Below, piece by piece: positions 49,757-57,959 of a stretch of 64,000 nt of DNA. The position numbers and the translations under genes are program-made. The notes under the pieces were generated by a model that searched no databases, was not told where the DNA came from, and saw only the letters and a list, made by a program, of their open reading frames with translations. The number at the start of each line of letters is the position of its first letter. Position 1 is the first letter of the stretch. This DNA comes from Thiogranum longum (lineage in GTDB: Bacteria > Pseudomonadota > Gammaproteobacteria > DSM-19610): NCBI RefSeq assembly GCF_004339085.1, contig NZ_SMFX01000001.1, positions 1 to 64,000 on the forward strand, in the 5' to 3' direction.

Positions 49757-50799
49757 AGCGTCGCCTCCTCGAGGATTTCTGTATAAAGACGGTGCATGCG
49801 CTCGCAGGCCTTGTCCAGCTCTCTGTTATTGAACAGGTGACTGAGGTTTTCAGGGTTGATGGTTACCAGCTCAATACCCTTTTCGGTCTCCTGCAGAGTC
49901 ACCCGGCAGGGAAGAAACAGCCCCACACGAGGATCTATCGAGAGCGCTTCGTTCAGGAAAGAGAAGCTGCAGAAATAAACAATGTACTGACGCCTGCTTT
50001 CCTTGTTCTTTTCAACAAACCCGCTATCCAGTGTCTGCTCGCGTATAACGCGGAAATTGCGTGCAGATATGGCTTTCTTCAGGTTATCCAGCGTCTCCTC
50101 GAAGCTGTAGGAAGACTCCATGCGGATAACCGGTGACTCGCTCTTGCGCACCGGTGCAGAATCAGCGGGCAACTGACGCAACCACGCAACCAGATCATCA
50201 GCATCGCCTTCCTTTAACCCCAACTCAGTGATAGAGGGCATTGGCGTACCATGCCGCCCACGTAACAGGGTCGCCTTTAGCATGGCATCACTCACCGATT
50301 GCTGGAACCCGGGATTATTCAGCGCTGGTGCCATGATCGGTGCTTCGCGCGGCCGCGAGAATGTTACACCGGTACCCTCACCTCCCTGGCCACGTTCCCC
50401 GTGACAGGCAACGCAATATTGCGTGAACAACTGCTTGCCACGCACGGCATCACCCTTCAGTGGTTTACTGTCATAGTCCGGCGGCGGCACCCCGGACCAG
50501 CCCCGTACTGTCTGGATAATAGCACCCACCTCGTCCTCTGAAAGTAACGGGAAGGCAGGCATAACCCGGCCTGGTCGGCCATTACGCACCGTTTTTCTCA
50601 GGTAGTCGTCGCTGGCTACCGCCAGAAAATCAGGAAGATTCAGCGGTACACCGACACCACCGCTGCCATCACTGCCGTGGCAGGCGGCACAATGTTGCTG
50701 GTAAAGCTCATCTCCGTCGGAATGATCCGCTTGTGCGACAAGGGTTGTGGCGGTCATCAGTGCCAGCACCGTAAACAGGTATTGTATTTGTTTCTTCAT
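49753..50799 (-). CDS. Di-haem cytochrome c fused to a DUF302 domain
   Basis: A 348-residue periplasmic protein: signal peptide to about residue 24, two class I cytochrome c domains with haem sites CAACH (37-41) and CVACH (129-133), then a DUF302 domain (about 225-345; DNLKKAISARNFRVI, LPCRVTLQETEKGIELVTI). Met ligands are likely in GRVMPAFP and GTPMPSI. The fusion ties DUF302 to electron transfer in the periplasm. It is coupled by ATGA overlap to the stand-alone DUF302 gene. The electron partner is unknown. Confidence 0.9.
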   Translation of the reverse strand: MKKQIQYLFTVLALMTATTLVAQADHSDGDELYQQHCAACHGSDGSGGVGVPLNLPDFLAVASDDYLRKTVRNGRPGRVMPAFPLLSEDEVGAIIQTVRGWSGVPPPDYDSKPLKGDAVRGKQLFTQYCVACHGERGQGGEGTGVTFSRPREAPIMAPALNNPGFQQSVSDAMLKATLLRGRHGTPMPSITELGLKEGDADDLVAWLRQLPADSAPVRKSESPVIRMESSYSFEETLDNLKKAISARNFRVIREQTLDSGFVEKNKESRRQYIVYFCSFSFLNEALSIDPRVGLFLPCRVTLQETEKGIELVTINPENLSHLFNNRELDKACERMHRLYTEILEEATL

Positions 50800-50817
50800 A
50801 GTTGCTTATTGTCCCAG

Positions 50818-50836
50818 AGGCCGGCATCGCCGGCCT
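50818..50836 (-). terminator. GC-rich hairpin after the esterase gene
   Basis: A perfect 8-bp stem (AGGCCGGC and GCCGGCCT around a 3-base loop) lies just after the esterase stop and before the cytochrome gene. There is no T-tract, so it may be only a weak terminator. Confidence 0.4.
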
Positions 50837-50845
50837 TGATTTGAA

Positions 50846-51505
50846 TCAATCCAGCTTTTCCGCAATCCAGCTGCGGAGACTACGCACCTGTGCTGGACAC
50901 AGGCTGTGCTGCATCGGCCAGGCATGAAAGTCGACCTTGTAACCCAGTGCTTCCAGCGCCTTGCGTGTTCTTTCTGCCGCGGCGAACGGCACAACAGGAT
51001 CCTGCTCGCCGTGATCGATACGTATCGCAAGTCGCTGAGGATCGGCCTGTTTTTCAGCTGCCAGCGTGCCTGGTCGAGGCAGATACCCGGACAGTACCAG
51101 CACCCCGGCCAGTGGTTCAGCCATACGTAACGCTGTATGCAATACCACAGCCGCGCCCTGGGAAAAGCCTGCCAGCAGAATCCGCCCGGTGGGAACACCC
51201 CGCTCCACCTCGCGTGCGACCAGCGACAGCAGCATTTGCCGCGCCCGCTCAATACCCTCTGTGTCCTCGCCATTATCGAAAGTCAGATCGTAAAGATCGT
51301 ACCAGGCACGCATTTCCATACCGCCATTGAGCGTAACCGGTTGGCGAGGGGCGTGAGGCAGAATAAACCGGATACCCTGGCTTTCCGCCAACCCCCAGTC
51401 GCGCACCAATGGCTCGAAATCGTGGCCGTCAGCACCCAGACCGTGCAGCCATATCACGGCACCCTTCGTTTTACCTGTTGGCTCAATCTCCAGTATTTCC
51501 AGCAT
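50846..51505 (-). CDS. Carboxylesterase / acyl-protein thioesterase-like alpha/beta hydrolase
   Basis: The 219-residue enzyme has the phospholipase/carboxylesterase fold: IWLHGLGADGHDFEPL (oxyanion region), nucleophile S115 in LAGFSQGAAV, D169 in IDHGEQDPVVPF and H200 in WPMQHSLC. It has no signal peptide. It would hydrolyse short acyl esters or thioesters; the substrate is unknown. I use the ATG at 51505, where the family-typical N-terminus begins. Upstream readings are unsupported. Confidence 0.9.
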   Translation of the reverse strand: MLEILEIEPTGKTKGAVIWLHGLGADGHDFEPLVRDWGLAESQGIRFILPHAPRQPVTLNGGMEMRAWYDLYDLTFDNGEDTEGIERARQMLLSLVAREVERGVPTGRILLAGFSQGAAVVLHTALRMAEPLAGVLVLSGYLPRPGTLAAEKQADPQRLAIRIDHGEQDPVVPFAAAERTRKALEALGYKVDFHAWPMQHSLCPAQVRSLRSWIAEKLD

Positions 51506-51621
51506 GTTTGTTCCCGTATCTTCAGATGCGGCACATAGTACCCGCAACCCGCAACAGGTTCGACTTGGGCTTTTGCTGCCGGCTTCGTATACTGCCGGCC
51601 TGCAAACCGGGGATTATCGAT

Positions 51622-51762
51622 ATGAAACCTTGCTGGGCAAGCTACCTCCTCTGGCTGGTCATCGGCGTTGCCGGTGTCGGCGCCATGCTGTCCTCCTGTG
51701 GACAAAAAGGCGACCTCTACCTGCCTGAACCCGCTGACCACAAAGAAGACAGCAAAAAGTAA
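51622..51762 (+). CDS. lptM: Small lipoprotein LptM (YifL)
   Basis: A 46-residue lipoprotein: a hydrophobic signal (LLWLVIGVAGVGAML) ends in the lipobox LSSC with Cys26, followed by GQKGDLYLPEP, the conserved CGxKGxLYxP motif of LptM. LptM aids assembly of the LptDE lipopolysaccharide transporter in Escherichia coli. It lies 5 bases before lysA, its usual neighbour in the Pseudomonas-type cluster. The frame is easily missed because it is short. Confidence 0.9.
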   Translation: MKPCWASYLLWLVIGVAGVGAMLSSCGQKGDLYLPEPADHKEDSKK

Positions 51763-51767
51763 CCTGA

Positions 51768-53015
51768 ATGGATTATTTTGATTACAGCAACGGGCGACTG
51801 TGTGCCGAGCAGGTCGATATCCCGACATTGGCCGACCAGTACGGTACGCCCCTGTACGTCTACTCTCGCGCCACGCTGGAGCGACACTGGAATGCTTTTG
51901 ACGAAGCGCTGGGAAGTCATCCGCACCTGGTCTGCTATGCCGTCAAGGCGAACTCCAACCTGGCGGTTCTGGCACTGCTGGCAAGACTTGGCTCTGGTTT
52001 CGACATTGTGTCCGGTGGCGAACTGGCACGTGTGCTGAAAGCCGGTGGCGACCCGGCGCGTATCGTTTTTTCCGGCGTGGGCAAGACTGTTGCCGAAATG
52101 GAAATGGCACTTGAAACCGGTATTCGCTGCTTTAATGTGGAATCAACCGCCGAGCTGGCACGTCTGAATGATGTCGCAGCCACGCACGGTGTTTATGCCC
52201 CTGTCTCCTTGCGCGTCAACCCGGATGTGGATGCGCACACCCATCCTTATATCTCTACCGGCCTGAAGGAAAACAAGTTCGGTATCGAGGTAAACGCCGC
52301 GCGTGATGCCTACCGGCAGGCGGCCGACAGTAAACACCTCGATGTTCACGGCATCGATTGCCACATTGGTTCACAGCTCACTGAAATTGCCCCGTTCGTG
52401 GATGCGCTGGACCGGGTGCTGGAACTGGTCGACCACATCGAGTCGGACGGCATTCCTGTCAGCCATATCGATCTCGGCGGTGGTCTCGGCGTGCGTTACC
52501 GCGACGAACACCCGCCACTGCCTGAAGACTATGTACGACCCCTGATGGCACGGCTGTCCAACTGTGACAAGGAAATCCTGATAGAACCCGGTCGCGCTAT
52601 CGCTGCCAACGCCGGTGTCCTGGTGACGGAAGTGCAATATCTCAAGGAAACGGCCGAACATAACTTCGCCATTGTCGATGCCGCCATGAATGACCTGCTG
52701 CGTCCGGCGCTGTACCAGGCCTGGCAGGATATTGTGCCGGTAATCCCGCACGACGGCGCGGCAAAGCACTGGGATGTCGTCGGCCCGGTTTGTGAAACCG
52801 GCGATTTCCTTGGCAAGGATCGGGAACTGACACTCGCGCAAGGTGACCGGCTCGCGGTGCGCTCTGCCGGAGCTTACGGTTTTACTATGGCGTCCAACTA
52901 TAATAGCCGACCACGACCGGCAGAGATCCTTGTTGATGGCGACAAGGCGTATGTCGTTCGCCAGCGGGAAACGGTTGATCGGCTATTCGAAGGTGAGTCG
53001 ATACCGGATTTATAG
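51768..53015 (+). CDS. lysA: Diaminopimelate decarboxylase
   Basis: The 415-residue PLP enzyme has the alanine-racemase-like barrel and Greek-key domain of LysA: YAVKANSNLAVL with the PLP lysine K60, GFDIVSGGELARVL, RVNPDVDAHTHPYISTG, HIGSQLTEI, DLGGGLGVRY, EPGRAIAANAG, and PVCETGDFLGKDREL near the active site. It makes lysine from meso-diaminopimelate. It follows lptM by 5 bases. dapF would normally be next but is displaced by 3.4 kb. Confidence 0.97.
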   Translation: MDYFDYSNGRLCAEQVDIPTLADQYGTPLYVYSRATLERHWNAFDEALGSHPHLVCYAVKANSNLAVLALLARLGSGFDIVSGGELARVLKAGGDPARIVFSGVGKTVAEMEMALETGIRCFNVESTAELARLNDVAATHGVYAPVSLRVNPDVDAHTHPYISTGLKENKFGIEVNAARDAYRQAADSKHLDVHGIDCHIGSQLTEIAPFVDALDRVLELVDHIESDGIPVSHIDLGGGLGVRYRDEHPPLPEDYVRPLMARLSNCDKEILIEPGRAIAANAGVLVTEVQYLKETAEHNFAIVDAAMNDLLRPALYQAWQDIVPVIPHDGAAKHWDVVGPVCETGDFLGKDRELTLAQGDRLAVRSAGAYGFTMASNYNSRPRPAEILVDGDKAYVVRQRETVDRLFEGESIPDL

Positions 53016-53042
53016 CAACGCACCGGATTTCCAGCCAACTTG

Positions 53043-53068
53043 CGTCATTGCGAGGAGCGCAGCAACGC
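53043..53068. repeat. Fragment of a common dispersed MITE-like repeat
   Basis: The bases CGTCATTGCGAGGAGCGCAG and a few following match the core of a short dispersed repeat (GTCATTGCGAGGAGCGAAGC type) known from many bacterial genomes. Only one half is present; the inverted second half was not found nearby. It lies 28 bases after the lysA stop, at the left edge of the segment that splits lysA from dapF. Confidence 0.45.
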
Positions 53069-53158
53069 CCGGCTGCTCCGACGCCAATAAAAAACGCCTT
53101 GCCCGTGACCTGTTCAGCGCATGCCAGATGGATGACTGCCTTCGACCGACATTGCAGA

Positions 53159-55285
53159 TCACTGGATCGTAATCGATCCGCGCGGCAACACATCACGCCC
53201 GCCATCAAGGTTCGTTACCGTGACGCCACACGTGCCCGATTTGTCAGGATCGACTGTTACATTCGCAACCAGCATCGTCGAATCAATAACCGTCACCAGG
53301 TTGGTCGTAACACCCCCATTACGGCATACCTCTACGCTCACGCCATCCTGGATGCCGGTACCGGAAGCCATTACATCGACCGTACTACCGGCGAAAAGCA
53401 GGCCAGGAACAACGCCTGTGATACTTAATGGATTACCACCCACGCCACCCGCACTAATCGCTATCGCACTGCGCAGTACTTCTCGCTCTCCATCAGGGTT
53501 GGTTACCGCCAAATTACAGGCACCCGATGCATTGGCTGCCACTGTCAAATTGGCAATCAGCGTTGTTGAATCGATTACCGTTACCAGATTAGTCGTAATC
53601 GCTCCACTTCGGCAGACCAGGACGTTTGCCCCGACGTCGATACCAGAGCCGGTTAACGCCACATCCATCGTGCTACCCGCATCCAGAGTGGATGGCGACA
53701 CACTCGCAAGCGTTAATACTTCGCCAGGAGGTTCAACCCCGCCTGCATCAATCGTAATCGAACCACGTGGCAGAATATCACGCGCGCCATCAGCGTTTGT
53801 AACCGTCACGCCACACGTACCCGATTTATCAGGATCGACTGTCACATTCGCAACCAGCATCGTCGAATCCGGGACCGTTACCAGATTGGTTGTGACGCCC
53901 CCGTTCCTGCATATCACCATGTTCACCCCATCCTTGATCCCCGCACCGCTGACCGTCACATCGACCGTGCTGCCCACTTCCAGATTGGCCGGGGAAATAC
54001 CCGACAGGCTTAATGGTTCAAGTATCATCAATTTCTGGATGCCACTGAGTAGCGGAATTTCCTGGGCAAGGTCATCCGATGCCTGCGCGCTGTTAATGCG
54101 ATCAATTATCGGCTGCAGTGACTGCTGTACATCGCTGTGCAGGCCCTCGATCGCCAACACCTGTTGTGCGTCTTCAAGCTGTGCAATTGCTGCAGTTAGC
54201 AATATCTGCGCAACCTCCGTGTCAGCCTGCTCGATAATTGCTTCCCGCAAAAAGACAACGGCCTGATTGATATTCTCATTGGCATTGATCACTGTCAGGA
54301 AAGCCGCAAGCAGACCAATCTGCTCGCTGGTAAGGCTTATACCTCCCACTACTGCTGCAGCAGGCGAATTATTGAAGTTGGCACTGGTATAAAAGGCAAT
54401 AGCGTCCCTCAATGTTTGAGCAGCGTGATTGTGGAACAGCGGCGTGGTATCGGCGGCTTCTACCACCGGCGGGGTGTTGAATGTCCCATCACCTGCGCCA
54501 GTATCAGTCGGTATGAATACGCCTGTTTGCAAGGCGATTTCCTGGGAAAGATTCTCCACTCCGGTATTGAAATTCGGGTTGTTAATCCCGGAACCCGCAT
54601 TCGTGTGGCAGTTATTACATTTTGCGCTGGCTGAGTCGAGAAAGAGCACTTGACCTTGACTGGCGTCGGCATCCACAAGATTAAGGGGTAATGACAGGTC
54701 CACCTGACGTCCAAGAAACAGTTGAAATGCCTCCAGCGCATCCAGCTCTGCATCAGTCGCAAGCCGGAAGTCGACAGCCTCAACGCGCGCCATTGTCTTA
54801 GGGAAATGTTGCTTGATCGCACCTTCGGTAAACTCCCGGAGAGACCCATCACCCTCACTCACCCCGGCCCAGCCCATTCGCTCGCCATCAGGACCATCCC
54901 TGCTGGTTCGCAGTGCCAGAACATGGTTTGTACTGCGGAAATCGGGGAAGGCCGGATCCGGACTGGTCTTGAACAGCGCAAACTGCCGCACCAAGGTATC
55001 ATCTTCCAGATCTGCCAGGTCCGGATTGGTTTCCGAAACAAAAACGGGGTCGTCCGGGGGCAGCAAGGTGATAAAACCGGGGTCTATCGTAGTGCTTCGT
55101 TCCAGCGGATGACAAGTGGCGCAGGTTCGTCCATTACCATTGAATGTTTCCTGTACAAATATCAAGAGGCCTTGCTTGACAAGCGGATCAAGCGCGTTGA
55201 CAGACGTTGAAACTCCCCCTCCTAGCATTACCAGGCTCGAAAAAAAGAAATATCTACCAATCTTCGATATAAACCCAATGTTCAT
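53159..55285 (-). CDS. Exported di-haem cytochrome c peroxidase-like protein with IPT/TIG-like repeats
   Basis: A 708-residue exported protein (signal to about residue 31). The first half (about 30-380) resembles di-haem peroxidase/MauG proteins, with haem sites CATCH (55-59) and CNNCH (223-227) and the segments TPPVVEAADTTPLFHNHAA and LRDAIAFYTS. The second half has a helical spacer and three IPT/TIG-like beta repeats of about 88 residues starting at 425, 524 and 620. No membrane anchor is visible. I chose the ATG at 55285 (AAGGG upstream). It is an opposite-strand insertion within the lysA-dapF operon. Substrate unknown. Confidence 0.85.
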   Translation of the reverse strand: MNIGFISKIGRYFFFSSLVMLGGGVSTSVNALDPLVKQGLLIFVQETFNGNGRTCATCHPLERSTTIDPGFITLLPPDDPVFVSETNPDLADLEDDTLVRQFALFKTSPDPAFPDFRSTNHVLALRTSRDGPDGERMGWAGVSEGDGSLREFTEGAIKQHFPKTMARVEAVDFRLATDAELDALEAFQLFLGRQVDLSLPLNLVDADASQGQVLFLDSASAKCNNCHTNAGSGINNPNFNTGVENLSQEIALQTGVFIPTDTGAGDGTFNTPPVVEAADTTPLFHNHAAQTLRDAIAFYTSANFNNSPAAAVVGGISLTSEQIGLLAAFLTVINANENINQAVVFLREAIIEQADTEVAQILLTAAIAQLEDAQQVLAIEGLHSDVQQSLQPIIDRINSAQASDDLAQEIPLLSGIQKLMILEPLSLSGISPANLEVGSTVDVTVSGAGIKDGVNMVICRNGGVTTNLVTVPDSTMLVANVTVDPDKSGTCGVTVTNADGARDILPRGSITIDAGGVEPPGEVLTLASVSPSTLDAGSTMDVALTGSGIDVGANVLVCRSGAITTNLVTVIDSTTLIANLTVAANASGACNLAVTNPDGEREVLRSAIAISAGGVGGNPLSITGVVPGLLFAGSTVDVMASGTGIQDGVSVEVCRNGGVTTNLVTVIDSTMLVANVTVDPDKSGTCGVTVTNLDGGRDVLPRGSITIQ
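53162..54013 (-). repeat. Three tandem IPT/TIG-like repeats inside the cytochrome gene
   Basis: Three protein repeats are encoded at 53747-54013, 53453-53716 and 53162-53428. They share the pattern GSTxDV, then C-R-x-G-x-x-T-T-N-L-V-T-V, DST, SGxC and NxDGxR. The first and third are almost identical over long DNA stretches; the middle one is more diverged. Recombination between copies would shorten or lengthen the protein. Confidence 0.85.
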
Positions 55286-55385
55286 CAGCTGCCCTTTTTT
55301 TACTGGCAGATAATGTGCGTACCAACCAGTATCCTGATAAAGCAATCCGAAGACCGTGCCATATGACGAAGTGGTAACTGTTACT

Positions 55386-55537
55386 TTAGATCATTTCTGA
55401 GCCGTGTCCACAGTGGACGTTAACTATCCAAACAGCAAAGTTCCCTGACTCGAAACCAGCAGATAGTGTAATCACGTCGCGCGCAACTACACGCTCCCCA
55501 TCAGGGTTGTCGATGCAAACGCCGCTACGCAGTCAGT
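55386..55537 (-). pseudogene. Decayed fragment of another IPT/TIG-like repeat
   Basis: On the minus strand a frame ending at TAA 55386-55388 reads SGVCIDNPDGERVVARDVIT then LSAG. This matches the end of an IPT repeat of the downstream gene (SGACNLAVTNPDGEREVLRS then AIAISAG). It is broken upstream by an in-frame TGA and has lost the residues between SG and C. It is the tail of a lost paralogue or a repeat displaced from the neighbouring gene. Confidence 0.6.
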
Positions 55538-55837
55538 GATAAGGCAGCAGCGCACCGGCAGCTTTTAAAAAAGAAGGCCTTTCAGGACAGAATGGCATGA
55601 TACGATATTTCCCCTCTTTATTATTTTTATATTCATACTGAAGTCTGGGCCAACTCAAGCATGAAACCACTGACTGTCCTATTTTGGTAGCAAACTAAAC
55701 TGATCATCGTATACCACCAAATGCTAAAGAACCTGCAAAGGAGTGTTTCCGGAAATATATGCGGATAACCTTCCCTGGCTGCTGCCAAAAAAGCTCAGGC
55801 GCTGGCTTGTCGGATTGTTTCGGTTCGTCGGTGCAGC
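55538..55837. other. Low-information intergenic DNA beside the insertion
   Basis: This is the right part of the 552-base gap 55286-55837. It has AT-rich patches around 55600-55640 and no supported gene. A short plus-strand frame at 55743-55841 would encode a basic amphipathic peptide but lacks a plausible ribosome site spacing. Confidence 0.35.
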
Positions 55838-56353
55838 CTAGCACCGCAGCTGTCCTGATGGACTCCCTTCAGCATCAATAATCCCCTCCCTCAGCAACCA
55901 CCCCCTTGCATCCCCGGCATCCCCTTCAAACCACGCCTTTGTCGACCCTAACCGAAAACTGTAGCCCCATGCATCCATGTCCGCCATCAACCTCTCACGC
56001 CCCACGCCAGTCAAACGATCCGCCAGTAAAATCTGTAAGTAGCAAACCGCACTCTCTTCGTCGTAATCCCCGCCCGCATCGGTATGTAGCCCGGCACGCC
56101 GATCCGGTGTCATGCAAATATAATGACAGGCCTCGTGTAATGCAGAATGCACGGGCGTGTCATCACGCAACACCAACCTGTCCCCCACCAGACCGGCCTC
56201 ACTGTCGCCCCAGAAACTGCCCGAAATAGCGTTGCCGGCAGCCACCCGTTCACAGCTCAGGCCATAATCCACAAGGAGTACCTGCAATACATCGATACCA
56301 AGCCCTTGTACGCTGAGCACATCCGCATGCTGTTGTATGATTCCATGATCCAT
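55838..56353 (-). CDS. HExxH-motif protein of unknown function
   Basis: A 171-residue protein with the zincin motif HEACH (H73, E74, H77) in SALHEACHYICM, and a candidate third ligand in DYDEESAVCYL (E99 or E100). The C-terminal part is helical. There is no signal peptide. It looks like a minimal cytoplasmic metallopeptidase-like fold of a conserved gammaproteobacterial hypothetical, but no family is recognised and activity is unproven. No good ribosome site precedes the ATG. It is divergent from dapF. Confidence 0.7.
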   Translation of the reverse strand: MDHGIIQQHADVLSVQGLGIDVLQVLLVDYGLSCERVAAGNAISGSFWGDSEAGLVGDRLVLRDDTPVHSALHEACHYICMTPDRRAGLHTDAGGDYDEESAVCYLQILLADRLTGVGRERLMADMDAWGYSFRLGSTKAWFEGDAGDARGWLLREGIIDAEGSPSGQLRC

Positions 56354-56418
56354 GAGGATAAATTCTCCGCCGCCACCGCCCCGCTTGCAAATCCCTGCCT
56401 GACCCGTACCCTGAACCG

Positions 56419-57249
56419 ATGGAATTGCAATTCACCAAAATGCATGGTCTCGGCAATGACTTTGTCGTCATCGACGCTATCAACCAGTCGGTCAATCTCG
56501 ACACTCACCAGTTACGGTTTCTCGCCGATCGCCGTCACGGTGTGGGCTGTGACCAGATTTTACTGGTCGAAACCTCCGACCGGCCTGACAGCGCATTCCG
56601 CTACCGCATCTTCAACGCTGATGGCGGTGAGGTGGAGCAATGCGGCAATGGAGCACGCTGCTTTGCGCGCTTTGTGCGCGAAAAGGGCCTGACTGATGCC
56701 GACCGTATCCCGGTTCATACACGTGCCGGGCTACTCGAGCTGATTGTCCGGGACGATGGCCAGGTGACCGTGAACATGGGTGTTCCGGTGCTGGAGCCAG
56801 CCGGCATCCCCTTTGAGGCGCTGGTAAGAGCACCTCAATATGCCTTGTCAGTGGAAGGTGAAACGCTTGAAATCGGCGCTCTGTCCCTGGGTAATCCTCA
56901 TGCCGTTATGGAGGTGCCACACATTGACACAGCACATGTGGCACAACTTGGCCCGCTGATAGAATCGCACCCGCGCTTCCCCAACCGGGTCAATGCAGGA
57001 TTTATGGAGATTGTCGATCGCGGCCATATCCGCCTGCGTGTTTACGAGCGTGGTGCAGGTGAAACACTGGCTTGCGGATCGGGGGCCTGTGCTGCGGTTG
57101 TGGCGGGTCGCCTCTGGAACGAGCTGGATGAACAGGTAGAAGTCGAGCTGCGTGGCGGAAATCTTGTGGTAAGCTGGGCAGGTGAAAACCAGCCGGTGCT
57201 GATGACGGGGCCGGCCACCTTTGTCTTCGAAGGAACTATAACATTATGA
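56419..57249 (+). CDS. dapF: Diaminopimelate epimerase
   Basis: The 276-residue enzyme has both catalytic cysteines of DapF: C75 in [14 protein letters not shown] and C219 in [17 protein letters not shown], plus [15 protein letters not shown] at the start. It interconverts LL- and meso-diaminopimelate for lysine and peptidoglycan. It starts an operon with DUF484 and xerC (ATGA overlap to DUF484). Its usual upstream partner lysA is 3.4 kb away. Confidence 0.97.
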   Translation: MELQFTKMHGLGNDFVVIDAINQSVNLDTHQLRFLADRRHGVGCDQILLVETSDRPDSAFRYRIFNADGGEVEQCGNGARCFARFVREKGLTDADRIPVHTRAGLLELIVRDDGQVTVNMGVPVLEPAGIPFEALVRAPQYALSVEGETLEIGALSLGNPHAVMEVPHIDTAHVAQLGPLIESHPRFPNRVNAGFMEIVDRGHIRLRVYERGAGETLACGSGACAAVVAGRLWNELDEQVEVELRGGNLVVSWAGENQPVLMTGPATFVFEGTITL

Positions 57250-57953
57250 CATCCCAGGCCAACGCCAACCCTGTCGCCGCACAGGAACCCGATGTAGAAC
57301 AGGTCGCACGCTACCTGGCCAGTCACCCCGAATTCTTCGAAAACCATGCTGACCTCGTTGCCGAGCTGCGACTGTCTCACCAAAGTGGTAACACCGTCTC
57401 CCTGATCGAACGGCAGGTACAGGTACTTCGCGAACAGAACGAAGGCCTGAAAACCCGTTTGCTGGAGCTTGTGGATGTCGCCCGCGATAATGACCGTCTT
57501 AGCGATCGTGTACACCGCATGACACTGGATCTACTTGCGACAGATGGCTCTGCGGCGCTGACCGATACCCTTGAGGACAGACTGCGCAACGAGTTCGATG
57601 CCGATTCCATAAGCCTGTTTCTCACCAATATCGATGAGAACCAGCAACGTGAAAGCGGTATTTTGAAGCTGGACGCCAACGATGAACTGAAAGCCCTCTT
57701 TGAACCGGCCTTCAGCGAGAACAAGCCTCAATGCGGCCGGTTATCTGCAGAACAGACAGCGTTTTTGTTTCGTGAGCAGGCTCAGGCCATTGAATCGGCC
57801 GCAGTGGTCCCGCTCGGAGACCACGCACAAGCCGGTCTGCTCGCTATCGGCAGCCGTGAGGCCAAACGCTTCAATAACAGTATGGGCACTCTGTTTCTCT
57901 GTCATCTCGGCGAATTATTACTGGCCCTGCTCAGGCAGAAAGGTCTTGGCTGA
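57246..57953 (+). CDS. DUF484 (GAF-like) protein
   Basis: The 235-residue protein follows the DUF484 pattern: [26 protein letters not shown] is the hallmark start (split here: [12 protein letters not shown] and [18 protein letters not shown]), then a coiled coil and a GAF-like C-terminal domain. Its exact role is unknown. It lies between dapF and xerC, its standard position, with an ATGA overlap to dapF. Confidence 0.93.
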   Translation: MTSQANANPVAAQEPDVEQVARYLASHPEFFENHADLVAELRLSHQSGNTVSLIERQVQVLREQNEGLKTRLLELVDVARDNDRLSDRVHRMTLDLLATDGSAALTDTLEDRLRNEFDADSISLFLTNIDENQQRESGILKLDANDELKALFEPAFSENKPQCGRLSAEQTAFLFREQAQAIESAAVVPLGDHAQAGLLAIGSREAKRFNNSMGTLFLCHLGELLLALLRQKGLG

Positions 57954-57959
57954 CACGCC

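Noticed and set aside
53220-54266. Long plus-strand frame (348 codons) opposite the IPT repeats
   Set aside because: It is antisense to the repeats and its Thr/Ser/Pro-rich sequence reflects the repeated codons on the other strand.
55743-55841. Plus-strand 32-codon frame encoding a basic amphipathic peptide
   Set aside because: It starts at a GTG with the ribosome site too close and overlaps the end of the HExxH gene; kept only as a curiosity.
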